From Enhydrobacter aerosaccus (GTDB taxonomy: Bacteria > Pseudomonadota > Alphaproteobacteria > Reyranellales > Reyranellaceae): a stretch of DNA of 64,000 bases. The stretch's first letter is position 1, and each line of letters opens with the position of its first letter. The notes beneath the pieces were generated by a model that worked only from the letters and a program-made list of their open reading frames with translations, was not told the DNA's origin and searched no databases. The stretch lies in contig CAIWTJ010000096.1 in assembly GCA_903915535.1 (NCBI GenBank), positions 1 through 64,000 on the forward strand. Direction: 5' to 3'. The translations under genes were made by a program, and so were the position numbers. This document shows positions 55,433 to 64,000 of the stretch, in pieces.

Positions 55433-56809
55433 ATGCCCACGGCCACCGATCCGCTGCTGCTGCTGAACACGATTCTCGAGGGAATCGGCCAACCGCTCTA
55501 CGTTGTCGACCGCGACTGGCGCTTCGTCTTCTACAACGGCGCCGCCGCGCGCTACTTCGGCCGTCCCGCGTCGGAAATACTGGGGCGCACGCTGTGGGAT
55601 GCCTTCTCGGACCGCGACAGCGAGCGCGGCCGCATGCTCGCCGAAGCGATGGAGCAGCGCAAAAGGGTGAGCGGCGAGGCGGTATCGCTGATCGGCGGCA
55701 ACATCGTCTCCTATTCGATCTTTCCCGTGGGCGAGGGGCTGGGCGTGATGTTCTACGACGTCTCCGCCCGCCGCCGCGCCGAGGCCGACAGGGACGCCGC
55801 GGAAGCCGCCCTGCGCAAGCGCACGGTCGAGCTCGAGACCATCCTCGAGACCGTTCCGACCGCGGTCTGGTTCACCAACGATCGCGACGCCCGCCAGCTG
55901 GTCGCCAACCCGCGGGCGCAGGAGCTGCTGCGGACGCCCGGCCGCATTGCCGCGACGTTGAGCGCGCCCGCGAGCGAGCGGCCTACCTACCGGTTCTTCC
56001 GCAACGGCGTCGAGGCGGCACCCGAGACGCTGCCGATGCAGCGCGCGGCACGCGGCGAGGAAGTTTTGCCCGAGACCATCGAGGTGCGCTTCGCCGACGG
56101 CGAACGGCGCATCCTGCTGATGCGGGCGGCCTCGCTGCGCGACGCCGAAGGCACGGCGCAGGGCGCGGTCTGCGCCGCGGCCGACGTGACCGAGCGGCAC
56201 CGTTACGAGGACCATCTCAAGCTTCTGGTCAACGAGCTCAACCATCGGGTCAAGAACACGCTGGCCATCGTGCAGTCGATCGCCGCCCTCACCCTCAAGG
56301 ACACGGACGCCAGCGTGCGCGCCGACCTCGAGCAGCGGCTGCTCGCGCTGGGCGGCGTGCACAACCTGCTGACCGATGCGAACTGGGACGGGGCGCGGCT
56401 GATGGCGCTGGCCCAGACGTCGCTGAAGGCCCATCTCGGCGGGCTGCGCGAGCGCATCTCCTTCGCGGGCGAGGACTTCCGCATCCGGCCGAAGAGTGCC
56501 GTCGCCGTCTCGATCGCGCTGCACGAGCTGGGCACCAACGCGGCGAAATACGGCGCGCTGTCGAGCGAGCGCGGGTCGGTGGCGGTGCGCTGGACGATCA
56601 CCGGCGGCCGCTTCCGCCTGACGTGGGAGGAGATCGGCGGTCCGGCGGTCCATCCGCCCACCCGCAAGGGCTTCGGCTCGCGCATGATCGAGCGCGCGCT
56701 CGCCGTCGAGCTGCAGGGCAGCGTGAAGATCGACTACCGGCCGGGCGGCGTGGTCTGCACCGTCGACGCGCCGCTCGACGTCATTCAGGAAGGGACTCCA
56801 CGGTTGTGA
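55433..56809 (+). CDS. HWE/HisKA2-type sensor histidine kinase with two PAS domains
   Basis: The 458-residue cytoplasmic kinase has PAS 1 (LLNTILEGIGQPLYVVDRDWRFVFYN) and PAS 2 (LETILETVPTAVWFTNDRDARQL), then the dimerisation helix with phosphorylatable His in VNELNHRVKNTLAIVQSIA near residue 270, and the HATPase part HELGTNAAKYGAL, ending in TWEEIGGP and GFGSRMIERAL. No membrane helix is seen, so it senses an internal signal. Its stop overlaps the receiver gene start as GTGA. Confidence 0.92.
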   Translation: MPTATDPLLLLNTILEGIGQPLYVVDRDWRFVFYNGAAARYFGRPASEILGRTLWDAFSDRDSERGRMLAEAMEQRKRVSGEAVSLIGGNIVSYSIFPVGEGLGVMFYDVSARRRAEADRDAAEAALRKRTVELETILETVPTAVWFTNDRDARQLVANPRAQELLRTPGRIAATLSAPASERPTYRFFRNGVEAAPETLPMQRAARGEEVLPETIEVRFADGERRILLMRAASLRDAEGTAQGAVCAAADVTERHRYEDHLKLLVNELNHRVKNTLAIVQSIAALTLKDTDASVRADLEQRLLALGGVHNLLTDANWDGARLMALAQTSLKAHLGGLRERISFAGEDFRIRPKSAVAVSIALHELGTNAAKYGALSSERGSVAVRWTITGGRFRLTWEEIGGPAVHPPTRKGFGSRMIERALAVELQGSVKIDYRPGGVVCTVDAPLDVIQEGTPRL

Positions 56810-57147
56810 AGAAGCGTGTGCTGATCGTGGAGGACGAGGGGCTGATCTCCATGCTTCTCGAAGAGCTGATGGAGCGCATGGGCTACGAGGTCGTGGCCGT
56901 CTCGTCGACCGTGGAAGAGGCGCTGGAACTCGCGCGCACCGTTTCCGTCGACTTCGCCATGCTCGACATCAATCTCAACGGCAAGGAGAGCTTCCCGGTC
57001 GCCGCCGTGCTGCGCGGGCGCGGCATCCCGTTCCTCTTCGCCACCGGGTACGGCGACAGTGCGTTGGCGAGCGAGTTTTCCGACGTGCTCGTGGTCGAGA
57101 AGCCGTTCAGCCGCGACGCCCTGCGCCAGGCTCTCGAAAAGCTCTGA
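56806..57147 (+). CDS. Single-domain response regulator
   Basis: The 113-residue CheY-like receiver starts with a GTG overlapping the kinase stop (VKKRVLIVEDEG). It has the acidic pocket VEDEG, phosphoacceptor Asp in AMLDINLNG, Thr in FATGYG and Lys in VEKPFS. It has no output domain and probably passes phosphate from the HWE kinase to another regulator or competes for it. Confidence 0.9.
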   Translation: MKKRVLIVEDEGLISMLLEELMERMGYEVVAVSSTVEEALELARTVSVDFAMLDINLNGKESFPVAAVLRGRGIPFLFATGYGDSALASEFSDVLVVEKPFSRDALRQALEKL

Positions 57148-57153
57148 TCGGCC

Positions 57154-57447
57154 CTACGCGACGTAGCCCGCGTGGATGCCGAGCGCCACGATCAGCACGG
57201 CGAGCAGGATGACGAACAGCCGAGGCAGACGGCGGCGCAGCGTCTGCCGCAGCATCGCCAGCCCGACCACGATGAAGGCCAGCCCCATGCCCGCGTCGAC
57301 GACGCCGTTGGGTACGTGATAGGCGGCATCGAAGCCGCCCTGGCGGAAGCCCGCCGCCATGTTGCGCAGGCCGTACGCCAGCGCGCCGCCGCCCACGATC
57401 AGCAGCAGCAACCCGACGAAGAAATTGATCTGTCGCAGCGGACGCAT
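57154..57447 (-). CDS. Small membrane protein of unknown function
   Basis: The 97-residue protein has three hydrophobic helices (INFFVGLLLLIVGGGALAYGL, GVVDAGMGLAFIVVGLAML, LFVILLAVLIVALGI) and basic loops (RQTLRRRLPR). No family is recognised. It is convergent with the receiver gene. Confidence 0.7.
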   Translation of the reverse strand: MRPLRQINFFVGLLLLIVGGGALAYGLRNMAAGFRQGGFDAAYHVPNGVVDAGMGLAFIVVGLAMLRQTLRRRLPRLFVILLAVLIVALGIHAGYVA

Positions 57448-57522
57448 GGCGCCACGATGCGATTCTCCGGCGCGGCGGGCAAGCCCGTTCGTCCAGCCCT
57501 GTCCCGGTTCAGCGGCCCCGGT

Positions 57523-58365
57523 TCACCGTCTGTGCGCGATCGCCACGAGGCGGCCCCGTTGTTGCACGATCCCCTGCTCGGTGGCGATGCCGGCCAGACG
57601 TCGCAGGATTGTCACCCGCGCGCGGTAGACGAGATCGGTCGGCAGGTGGCCCAGGAAATTGCCGAACGACGACGCCTCGAGGAAGCGCACGGCCTGCTCG
57701 GCGGTGGCGTAGTTCTGCTCGACCGGGCGGACGTCGATCAGGCTGGGCGCAAAGCCCGTCATCTCGAACAGCGCGCGCATCTCCTCGGCATCGACCTTGA
57801 AGGTGAGGCTTTCGCGCGCGCGCGGATAACGGTCGAACGGCGGCTCCGACAGCACCGCCGACACGATCTCCTGCATCGGCAGCCGCGGGCCCTTGGCGAC
57901 CGTGCTGATGCCGATCCGGCCGGCCGGCCGCAGCAGCCGCCAGAAGGTGAGCAGTGCCGGCGTCTTGTCGGGCAGCCAGTGGAACACCGAATTGGCCACG
58001 ATCACGTCGTAGCTCTGGTCGCGCAGGTGGGCGAGATCGTAGACGTCGCTCACCTCGAACGAGAGGTTGCTGCGGTTGCGCGCGCGGTCGAGCGCGATGT
58101 GGATGCGCGACGGCAGCGGATCGATGCCGTGCACGCGGCCCGAGGGGCCGACGACCTCCGCGATGTGGTGGGCCAGCAGCCCGGTGCCGGAGCCGATGTC
58201 GAGCACGCGCTCGCCCGGCCGGATGCCGAGATCCGCCACGAGCTGCTTGCCGAATTCGAACTGTCGCGTGGCGCTGATGCGATCGTAGTCGCGGGCCAAC
58301 TCGTCGGTATCGAGATTGAGCTGCGGCGCACCGGGAATCACCCGATAGTTCACCCCCGGTATCAC
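57523..58365 (-). CDS. Class I SAM-dependent methyltransferase
   Basis: The 280-residue protein has motif I ERVLDIGSGTGLLAHHIA near residue 52, post-I VHGIDPLPS, IVANSVFHWLPD and LRPAGRIGISTVAKGP. It is of the Methyltransf_11/25 type with an N-terminal YDRISATRQFEFGKQ cap. The substrate is unknown; it lacks the Cys set of arsenite methyltransferases. Confidence 0.82.
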   Translation of the reverse strand: MIPGVNYRVIPGAPQLNLDTDELARDYDRISATRQFEFGKQLVADLGIRPGERVLDIGSGTGLLAHHIAEVVGPSGRVHGIDPLPSRIHIALDRARNRSNLSFEVSDVYDLAHLRDQSYDVIVANSVFHWLPDKTPALLTFWRLLRPAGRIGISTVAKGPRLPMQEIVSAVLSEPPFDRYPRARESLTFKVDAEEMRALFEMTGFAPSLIDVRPVEQNYATAEQAVRFLEASSFGNFLGHLPTDLVYRARVTILRRLAGIATEQGIVQQRGRLVAIAHRR

Positions 58366-58413
58366 TCACGCGCCTCCACCCAAATCCCCGTCTTATCCGG
58401 CAATTATATTCCG

Positions 58414-58542
58414 ATGCGGGTGTACAGCCCATTGCCCGACGCGAATACGTGGTTTGCAGTCGCGGAGTCCGGTGAGGCCGGCCATACCGACTTCACACCA
58501 CGTGATATCTCCACCGTGACGGCCCCCGGCGGCCGGGTGTAG
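58414..58542 (+). CDS. Possible 42-codon small ORF
   Basis: The ATG ORF MRVYSPLPDANTWFAVAESG... ends in GGRV, with no strong ribosome binding site. A hairpin (GCCAACCGGC/GCCGGCGTTGGC with AAAAA loop, 58549-58576) follows at 7 bp. It lies in the 255-bp gap before the MFS gene and may be noise. No family is seen. Confidence 0.25.
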   Translation: MRVYSPLPDANTWFAVAESGEAGHTDFTPRDISTVTAPGGRV

Positions 58543-58620
58543 CCTTTCGGCCAACCGGCAAAAAGCCGGCGTTGGCGTACGCGTCAGTAAATAAAAACGA
58601 CCCAGGGAAGGAACTGCGAG

Positions 58621-59939
58621 ATGGACGAGTCTCTCGAGAAATCCGCCATGCGTAAAATCTACTTCAGGCTGCTGCCGTTTCTGCTGCTGGCCTACATCCT
58701 GGCGTACATCGACCGCATCAACGTGAGCTTCGCCGCGCTCACCATGCAGGGCGACCTGAAGATGACGGCCGGCGGGCCGGCGCCTTCGGCTTCGCGACCG
58801 GCACCTTCTACTGGGGCTACTTCCTCTTCGAGGTGCCGAGCAACGTCATCCTCGAGAAAGTGGGCGCGCGCATCTGGATCGCCCGCATCATGATCACCTG
58901 GGGCATCCTCGCGACCTGCACCGCGCTGGTCACCGGCGAGACCAGCTACGGCATCGTGCGCTTCCTGCTGGGCGTGGCCGAAGCGGGCTTCTTCCCGGGC
59001 ATCATCTTCTATTTCACCAAATGGTTCCCGAGCTATCACCACGCGCGCATCGTCTCGGGCTTCCTGATCGGCCTGCCGATCGCCGTGGCGATCGGCGCGC
59101 CGGTGTCGACCGGGCTGATGAGCCTGCACGGGCTGTTCGGGCTGGCCGGCTGGAAGATCATGTACATCGCCGAGGGCGTGCCCACGATCATCCTGGGCCT
59201 CATCACCTTCTTCGTGCTCACCGACACGCCGGAGAAGGCCACGTTCCTCACCGACGCGGAAAAGAAGTGGCTGTCGACGCGGCTCGAGGCCGAACGCGCG
59301 GCGAAGGACGCGGTGCGCAAGCACTCGATGTGGCAGACGATGATCAATCCCAAGGTGCTGCTGCTGTCGCTCAACTATCTCGGCATCGTGACGGCCAGCC
59401 TCGGCATGCTGATCTTCACGCCGCAGATCATCAAGGCGATCGGCCATACCGACAACATGACGGTGGGCTGGCTCACCATGGTGCCCTACATGGCCGGCGC
59501 CGTGGCGCTGCTCACCTGGGGCCACATCTCCGACCGGCTGAACGAACGGCGCTGGAGCCTGCTGATCGCCTGCGTGTTCTCGACCGGCGGGCTGATCCTG
59601 GCCGGCTGCACGCTGGGCAGCTACTGGGCGCTGGTCGGCATGTCGATCGCGGCGATGGGCTTCTACGGATCGAAGGGTCCGTTCTTCGCCATGCCGCCCA
59701 TGTTCCTGAGCGGTCCGGCGCTGGCGGCCGGCATCGCCTGGATCAACTCGCTGGGCAACCTCGGCGGCTTCTTCGGGCCCTGGTACGTGGGCGTGATGAA
59801 GGACGCCACCGGCAGCTTCGCCGGCGGCCTGTTCGGCCTTGCCCTGCTCAGCCTCGTGGCGGCGGTGGTGTGCGCGCTCTTCCTGCACATCCCCGACCCG
59901 CGGCCGGTGGCCGGCGCGCGGCTCGCGGCGGCGGAGTAG
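58621..59939 (+). pseudogene. ACS-family MFS transporter with an internal frameshift
   Basis: The first frame encodes MDESLEKSAMRKIYFRLLPFLLLAYILAYIDRINVSFAALTM, the standard start of anion:cation symporters, and breaks near 58770-58785. The next frame resumes with FGFATGTFYWGYFLFEVPSNVILEKVGARIWIAR and runs to the normal end. One missing or two extra bases in GGCGGGCCGGCGCC explain it. About 440 residues result if repaired, normal for phthalate/tartrate-type MFS. It is either a recent pseudogene or a sequencing error. Confidence 0.85.
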
Positions 59940-59950
59940 CAGCCAAACGA

Positions 59951-59981
59951 AAGCGGCGGAGCCAGGGGGACTCCGCCGCTT
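59951..59981. terminator. Hairpin between convergent genes
   Basis: AAGCGGCGGAG pairs perfectly with CTCCGCCGCTT across a 9-base loop. It has no T-tract. It lies between the 3' ends of the MFS and fasciclin genes and likely serves both as a terminator or RNA end-protecting hairpin. Confidence 0.65.
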
Positions 59982-59999
59982 CCCCGTGTCGGCGGCCGA

Positions 60000-60572
60000 C
60001 TACTTCTTCGGCAGCATCACGGTGTCGATGACGTGGATCACGCCGTTCGACTGCTTGACGTCGGCGATCGTCACGAACGCGGTCGAGCCGTTCTCGTCGG
60101 TGAGCGTGATCTCCTTGCCGGACATCTTGGCCTGCAGGATGCAGCCGCCGACCGTCTTCACGGCGTGCGTGCCCTTGTCGTCAGCGATCATCTTGCCGAT
60201 GGCGTCGGACATCGCGTTGGCCGCGACCACGTGGCAGGTCAGGATCTTGGCCAGCGTGGCCTTGTTCTCGGGCTTCAGCAGCGTCTCGACCGTGCCGGCC
60301 GGCAGCTTGGCGAAGGCGGCGTTGGTCGGTGCGAACACGGTGAACGGACCCGGGCCCGACAGCGTATCGACGAGGCCGGCAGCCTTCACGGCGGCAACGA
60401 GCGTCGTGTGATCCTTCGAATTGACGGCGTTCTCGATGATGTTCTTGTTGGGATACATCGCGGCCCCGCCGACCATCGGCTCGCCGGCGGCGAAGGCCGG
60501 CACGAAGGTGGCGGCGGCGGAGAGGAACGAAACGGCCGCGACGGCGGCGAGCACGACATGACGCTTGGACAT
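60000..60572 (-). CDS. Exported fasciclin domain protein
   Basis: The 190-residue protein has signal MSKRHVVLAAVAAVSFLSAAATFVPAFA and one FAS1 domain: NIIENAVNSKDHTTLVAAVKAAGLVDTLSGPGPFTVFAPTNAAFAKLP (H1 box) and the GVIHVIDTVMLP end (H2 box). Fasciclin domains mediate adhesion or ligand binding at the cell surface. GAGG lies just upstream of the ATG. The gene stands alone. Confidence 0.92.
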   Translation of the reverse strand: MSKRHVVLAAVAAVSFLSAAATFVPAFAAGEPMVGGAAMYPNKNIIENAVNSKDHTTLVAAVKAAGLVDTLSGPGPFTVFAPTNAAFAKLPAGTVETLLKPENKATLAKILTCHVVAANAMSDAIGKMIADDKGTHAVKTVGGCILQAKMSGKEITLTDENGSTAFVTIADVKQSNGVIHVIDTVMLPKK

Positions 60573-60651
60573 TGATGAGACCTCTCTGTTGCAGGTGCAG
60601 AGGTCTACGGGCGCCCCGTCGCGCCGGTTCAGCAATCGCGCGATTTCTATT

Positions 60652-61623
60652 TTACGGCGACGCCTGATCCGCCTTTGCCTGCGCCGCGTAGGCGTCGACG
60701 ATCTGAGATCCCGTCGCCGGCCACACGTTCCCGTGAGCGAGCAGATGATCGAGCAGCTCGCCCAACGCGCGGATGCGGTGCGGCTGGCCCATCAGCCACG
60801 GCGTGATGGTGAGCGTCAGGATGCGGCCGCTGCCGGTCGACGCGGCCTCGGCCGAGAGCGTCGCGAAGGCGCGCTTCACCGAATCGGTGAAGTCTTCCGT
60901 GGCCATGTGCTGGCCGAACAGCAGGCGCTGGTCGGACATGTCCCAGTCGAGCGGCATGGCGGTCAGCTTGCCCGCGGACGTCGTCACCTCGTACGGCATG
61001 TCGTCGTTGATCCAGTCGGTGACGTAGTCGAGCCCGGCCTCGGCCACGAGATCGAGCGTGCGCATCGATTGCGAATGCGCCGGCGAATGCCAGCCGCGCA
61101 CTGACTTGCCGAACACGCCGCGCAGCGTCGTGACGGCTTCCTTCACCAGCGCACGTTCGTCGGCTTCGGACAGGCCGCCGTGATGGATCTTGCCCATGTC
61201 GACGCCGGCCGCCGCCACCTCCCACTTGGAGGCCGCGATCTCCTTCATCAGCGCGGGGTACCGCGTGGCCAGCACGGAGTTCATCAGAGCGGTCGCCCGA
61301 AGGCCGCGCGCGTCGAGCGCCTTCATCAGGCGGTAGATGCCGATGCGGTTGCCGTAGTCGCGCTGCGTGTAGTCCCAGTAGCTGGGATAGGGCCGTTCCA
61401 TGCCGCCCGGCGCGCGGAACGGCTTCTCCGGCATGTCCATCGGGAAGTGGCCCATGTGGACGGCGACCCAGAGCGCCACGCCCTTCTTGCCCGGCCACGC
61501 GACCGGCGCCATGCGCGGCAGGATGCGGAACGGGAAGCGGTCGTGGTCGAGGCCCTTGCGGCGCCACGGATACTCGAAGTAGCTCGCGGGCAGTCCCTTC
61601 TTGTCGCTCACCTCGTTACTCAT
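60652..61623 (-). CDS. Polysaccharide deacetylase family protein, copy 2
   Basis: The 323-residue NodB-like carbohydrate esterase 4 fold protein has VALWVAVHMGHFPM, YTQRDYGNRIGIYRLMKALDARGLRAT, GWHSPAHSQSMRTLDLVAEAGLDYVTDW and a late TPWLMGQPHRIRAL. The CE4 metal Asp-His-His set is incomplete at the usual places, so activity may be on an amide other than chitin, as in PuuE-like members. The start overlaps the copy 1 stop as ATGA; the two are related to each other. Confidence 0.82.
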   Translation of the reverse strand: MSNEVSDKKGLPASYFEYPWRRKGLDHDRFPFRILPRMAPVAWPGKKGVALWVAVHMGHFPMDMPEKPFRAPGGMERPYPSYWDYTQRDYGNRIGIYRLMKALDARGLRATALMNSVLATRYPALMKEIAASKWEVAAAGVDMGKIHHGGLSEADERALVKEAVTTLRGVFGKSVRGWHSPAHSQSMRTLDLVAEAGLDYVTDWINDDMPYEVTTSAGKLTAMPLDWDMSDQRLLFGQHMATEDFTDSVKRAFATLSAEAASTGSGRILTLTITPWLMGQPHRIRALGELLDHLLAHGNVWPATGSQIVDAYAAQAKADQASP

Positions 61624-62540
61624 CGCCGACCTCCCGGCGTGCCGGCCGCCAACCAACTCGAGAACGCGTCGTAGTAATGCTCGGTGTACCAGGCGGCGAT
61701 CTCGCGGCCAGTGGCCAGCCACACCTTGTCGTGCTTCACGATATGCGCCAGCGCCTCGTCGAGCGCGGAAATGCGCTGCGGCGCGCCGGTGAGGAAGGGA
61801 TGGAGCGGCAGGCACATCACCGTGCCGCTCTCGGCGCCTTCCTCGTAGAGCTGGTCGAACTGCGCCTTCACCATCGCGGTGTAGCGTGCGGGCGGCGTGT
61901 TGCGCAGCTGGAACAGCGGCACGTCATTCACCTCCAGCGAGTACGGCACGGAGATCAGCTTGCCCTTGCGCACCTTCATCGGCATCGGCTGGTCGTCGTG
62001 CACGAAGTCGAGCGTGTACTTGATGCCCTCCTCCGCCAGCACATGCTGCGTCGTCTCGTCGTTGGTGATGGCGGGCGTCAGCCAGCCGTCGAGCGACTGG
62101 CCGCTGTACTTCTTGATGGTGTCGCGGCTGTCCTTGATGAGCAGGCGCTGCTGGTCCTCGCTGAGATCGTAGAAATAGCGCGTGTTGTAGGTGCCGTGGC
62201 TGAACAGCTCCCAGTCGAGCTCGCAGCAGCGCTCGATGATCTCCGGGAAGTGATCGCAGAGCGCCACGTTCAGCGACACCGAGCCGCGCACGCCGTACTT
62301 CGCCATCGTGTCGGCCATGCGCCAGAAGCCCGCGCGGTTGCCGTAGTCGCGATGGGTGTAGTTGAGGATGTCCGGCACCGGGCGCGGCCACGGCACCTTG
62401 CGCGGATTGTTGGGCGGCTCGAGCTCGTAATGCTCGATGTTGGGCGCCAGCCAGACCGCGATCTTAGCCCCGTTCGGCCACACGATCTTCGGCCGGCCCG
62501 TGTAGGGCGCGTAGTCGTAATGTCCCGGTTCCGAAAGCAT
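61620..62540 (-). CDS. Polysaccharide deacetylase family protein, copy 1
   Basis: The 306-residue protein has KIAVWLAPNIEHYELEPP, NYTHRDYGNRAGFWRMADTMAKYGVRGSVSLN, WELFSHGTYNTRYFYDLSED, GWLTPAITNDETTQHVLAEEGIKYTLDF and LPLHPFLTGAPQRISAL. It shares the layout of copy 2. Such proteins sit in catabolic clusters and may open cyclic amides or deacylate small molecules. It begins 28 bp after the GlcG-like gene's 3' end. Confidence 0.83.
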   Translation of the reverse strand: MLSEPGHYDYAPYTGRPKIVWPNGAKIAVWLAPNIEHYELEPPNNPRKVPWPRPVPDILNYTHRDYGNRAGFWRMADTMAKYGVRGSVSLNVALCDHFPEIIERCCELDWELFSHGTYNTRYFYDLSEDQQRLLIKDSRDTIKKYSGQSLDGWLTPAITNDETTQHVLAEEGIKYTLDFVHDDQPMPMKVRKGKLISVPYSLEVNDVPLFQLRNTPPARYTAMVKAQFDQLYEEGAESGTVMCLPLHPFLTGAPQRISALDEALAHIVKHDKVWLATGREIAAWYTEHYYDAFSSWLAAGTPGGRR

Positions 62541-62568
62541 GGCCAACTCCTTCACTCTTACTCTACCT

Positions 62569-63093
62569 CTACGGCGCCGCGAGCCGGGCGGTGATCTTCT
62601 CGAGACCGGCGCGCGCACACCCCTCGTCGCCCGCGCCGCCGGCGCCGCCCACCGGCACGCCGGCCACGCCGATCCCGCCCACGACCTTCTCGCCCACCTT
62701 GATCGGGAGTCCGCCGCCCAGCGAGGTCATGCGGTCGAAGGCCATCAGCGCGTTGGCGCCCGGGCTGCGCTGGATCACCTCGCTCATCTGCGTCGTCGGG
62801 ATGCGCAGCATGGCGGCCGTATAGGCTTTGCGAAGCGCGCCTTCGAGCAGGTGCGGATTGGCGCCGTCGGCGCGCAGCGTGACGCGCACGTTGCCGCCGC
62901 GGTCGGCGATCGTCACCGCGATCCTGTAGCCGCCGGCGAGACAACTCGCGATCGCGGCCTGGGCGCCCTCGAGCGCGACGGCGATCGGGATCTGGTGCTC
63001 GACGACCAGCGGCTGGGCCCAGGCCCCCGCCGCCGCGCCACCCGCCCCCATCGCCATCGCGACGAGACCGGCCGACAATTTCCTGATCCCCAT
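62569..63093 (-). CDS. GlcG/HbpS-like exported protein (DUF336)
   Basis: The 174-residue protein has signal MGIRKLSAGLVAMAMGAGGAAAGAWAQ and one GlcG domain: AQAAIASCLAGGYRIAVTIADRGGNVRVTLRADGA, KAYTAAMLRIPTTQMSE, GGGLPIKVGEKVVGGIGVAGVPVGGAGG. Relatives bind haem or cobalamin or accompany glycolate genes. It may work with the two deacetylase-like enzymes downstream. The function is unknown. Confidence 0.82.
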   Translation of the reverse strand: MGIRKLSAGLVAMAMGAGGAAAGAWAQPLVVEHQIPIAVALEGAQAAIASCLAGGYRIAVTIADRGGNVRVTLRADGANPHLLEGALRKAYTAAMLRIPTTQMSEVIQRSPGANALMAFDRMTSLGGGLPIKVGEKVVGGIGVAGVPVGGAGGAGDEGCARAGLEKITARLAAP

Positions 63094-63254
63094 GTACGCC
63101 CTCCGCCGCGGAGGATAGGCCGTGCGGCGGTCGAGGAAAAGCGGCGCAGCCAACGCAAGGCCCGCGCGTTGTTTCGGTCGTATCGGAAGGCGCGGCTCCC
63201 CTCTTCCAGCCCGTTCGCTGATCCACTTTCCCCCTCCGGACGTAGGCGGCACAC

Positions 63255-64000
63255 ATGAAGGCTCACGAGACGGACGCCCCGGGACTGTGGCCCGGCCTGA
63301 TCGGCCGCCTGCCCAAGGCCGTGTTCGTGACGCCGATGGTCGTGCACTGGCTGCTGCTGGCGCTACGCTATCGCAGTCTCACCCTGCCCTCGGCCGCCAA
63401 TCCCGCGATCGAACTGGGCGGGCTGGTGGGCGAATCGAAGATCGCCTATTTCGGGCAGGTCCGGCCGCCGCAGCAGGCGTGGCTGGCGCGCGCCGGCGCG
63501 GTCGCCGCCGGTCCCGACGCCCCCGCCCGCGCCCGCCGCGTGATGGCCGACCTCGCCCTCGAATTTCCCGTGGTCGCCAAGCCCGACATCGGCTGGTGCG
63601 GCTTCGGCGTGCGCCGCCTCGACGACGCGGCGGCCCTCGACGCCTATATCGCGGCCTATCCCGCCGGCGAGACGCTGCTGCTCCAGGAGTACATCGACCT
63701 GCCGGGCGAGGCCGGCCTCTTCTATATGCGCTGGCCGCACGAGACGGAGGGCCGGCTGCTGTCGCTCACCGTGCGCGCCGCCGTGCCGGGCGCCACCGTG
63801 TGGTCGCACCGCATGGGCGGGCGCTATCGCGAGAACCGCGCCGCGCTCACGCCCGCACTCTCCGAGGCGGTCGACGCGATCGCCCGCGGCATGCCGGATT
63901 TCCATGTCGGCCGCTTCGACGTGCGCTACGCCTCGCTCGAGGCGCTGGGCCGCGGCGAGTTCAAGGTGCTGGAGATCAACGGCGCGGGCTCGGAGGCGAT
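63255..64000 (+). CDS. ATP-grasp domain protein, cut by the right edge
   Basis: The frame from the ATG (MKAHETDAPGLWPGLIG) is open to the window end for 248 codons; the ORF track misses it because it has no stop here. FPVVAKPDIGWCGFGVRRL is an ATP-grasp Lys-binding strand, LLQEYIDLPGEAGLFY matches the QEY adenine clamp, and FKVLEINGAGSEA is the Mg-binding E-x-N end. It probably ligates a carboxylate to an amine, as in D-Ala-D-Ala ligase-like proteins. The substrate is unknown. Confidence 0.8.
   Translation, partial: MKAHETDAPGLWPGLIGRLPKAVFVTPMVVHWLLLALRYRSLTLPSAANPAIELGGLVGESKIAYFGQVRPPQQAWLARAGAVAAGPDAPARARRVMADLALEFPVVAKPDIGWCGFGVRRLDDAAALDAYIAAYPAGETLLLQEYIDLPGEAGLFYMRWPHETEGRLLSLTVRAAVPGATVWSHRMGGRYRENRAALTPALSEAVDAIARGMPDFHVGRFDVRYASLEALGRGEFKVLEINGAGSEA

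Overview
The window is GC-rich, densely coded bacterial chromosome. It has many 4-bp ATGA/GTGA gene overlaps, Fe-SOD and bacterioferritin genes of proteobacterial type, TonB receptors, a Bug/TctC binding protein and an HWE histidine kinase. Together these point to a free-living alphaproteobacterium. A Reyranella- or Rhodospirillales-like organism is possible, but that is a guess from gene content. I see no phage, insertion sequence, plasmid or CRISPR array.

Layout. 1-3.7 kb: envelope glycan genes (small DMT-type membrane protein, GT2 glycosyltransferase, methyltransferase, large membrane protein). 3.7-5.9 kb: a tightly overlapping MaoC / glyoxalase-like / two-thioesterase operon. 6.0-7.8 kb: iron storage and oxidative stress (bfd, bfr, sodB, a small membrane peptide), with a Fur-like palindrome at the bfd promoter. 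7.8-24.7 kb: mixed housekeeping and catabolic genes (LpxR-like protein, MFS transporters, a cobalamin-type radical SAM enzyme, TauD dioxygenase, NAD kinase, an SDR, a CobW GTPase coupled to an amidohydrolase, a deaminase, a TctC protein, dienelactone hydrolase, acyl-CoA ligase, FAD oxidoreductase). 24.8-27.9 kb: a bufferin (RiPP copper metallophore) locus with three BufA2-like precursors, BufB (MNIO/DUF692) and BufC (DUF2063), followed by tRNA-Leu(UAA). 28-42.2 kb: an aldolase, a polyamine-type ABC importer, an LLM monooxygenase, a tannase-like esterase, a periplasmic hemerythrin-like protein and a five-gene peptide-type ABC importer. 42.3-43.4 kb: SugE-type SMR exporter and an SDR. 43.6-50.9 kb: a nickel/copper locus made of a frameshifted TonB receptor, a NiCoT permease, NikR, DUF2946, YcnI, an intact TonB receptor and PCu(A)C, with a NikR operator (GTATGC-N16-GCATAC) in the divergent gap. 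51.3-54.4 kb: the URC uracil-catabolism set (URC1, URC4, uracil phosphoribosyltransferase). 54.5-64 kb: cupin, HWE kinase plus receiver, methyltransferase, a frameshifted MFS gene, a fasciclin protein, two polysaccharide deacetylase-family enzymes, a GlcG-like protein and the start of an ATP-grasp gene.

The most interesting parts are the two metal-handling loci. The bufferin locus has three precursors with identical cysteine spacing, separated by hairpin terminators from each other and from the maturation enzymes, so precursor should be made in excess over enzyme. It has no adjacent bufD. The nickel/copper locus joins a NikR circuit to genes usually linked to copper. Two genes (a TonB receptor and an MFS transporter) look full length but carry a single frameshift. 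One of these lies in a (GCGCT)3 repeat, which raises slippage or sequencing error as explanations.
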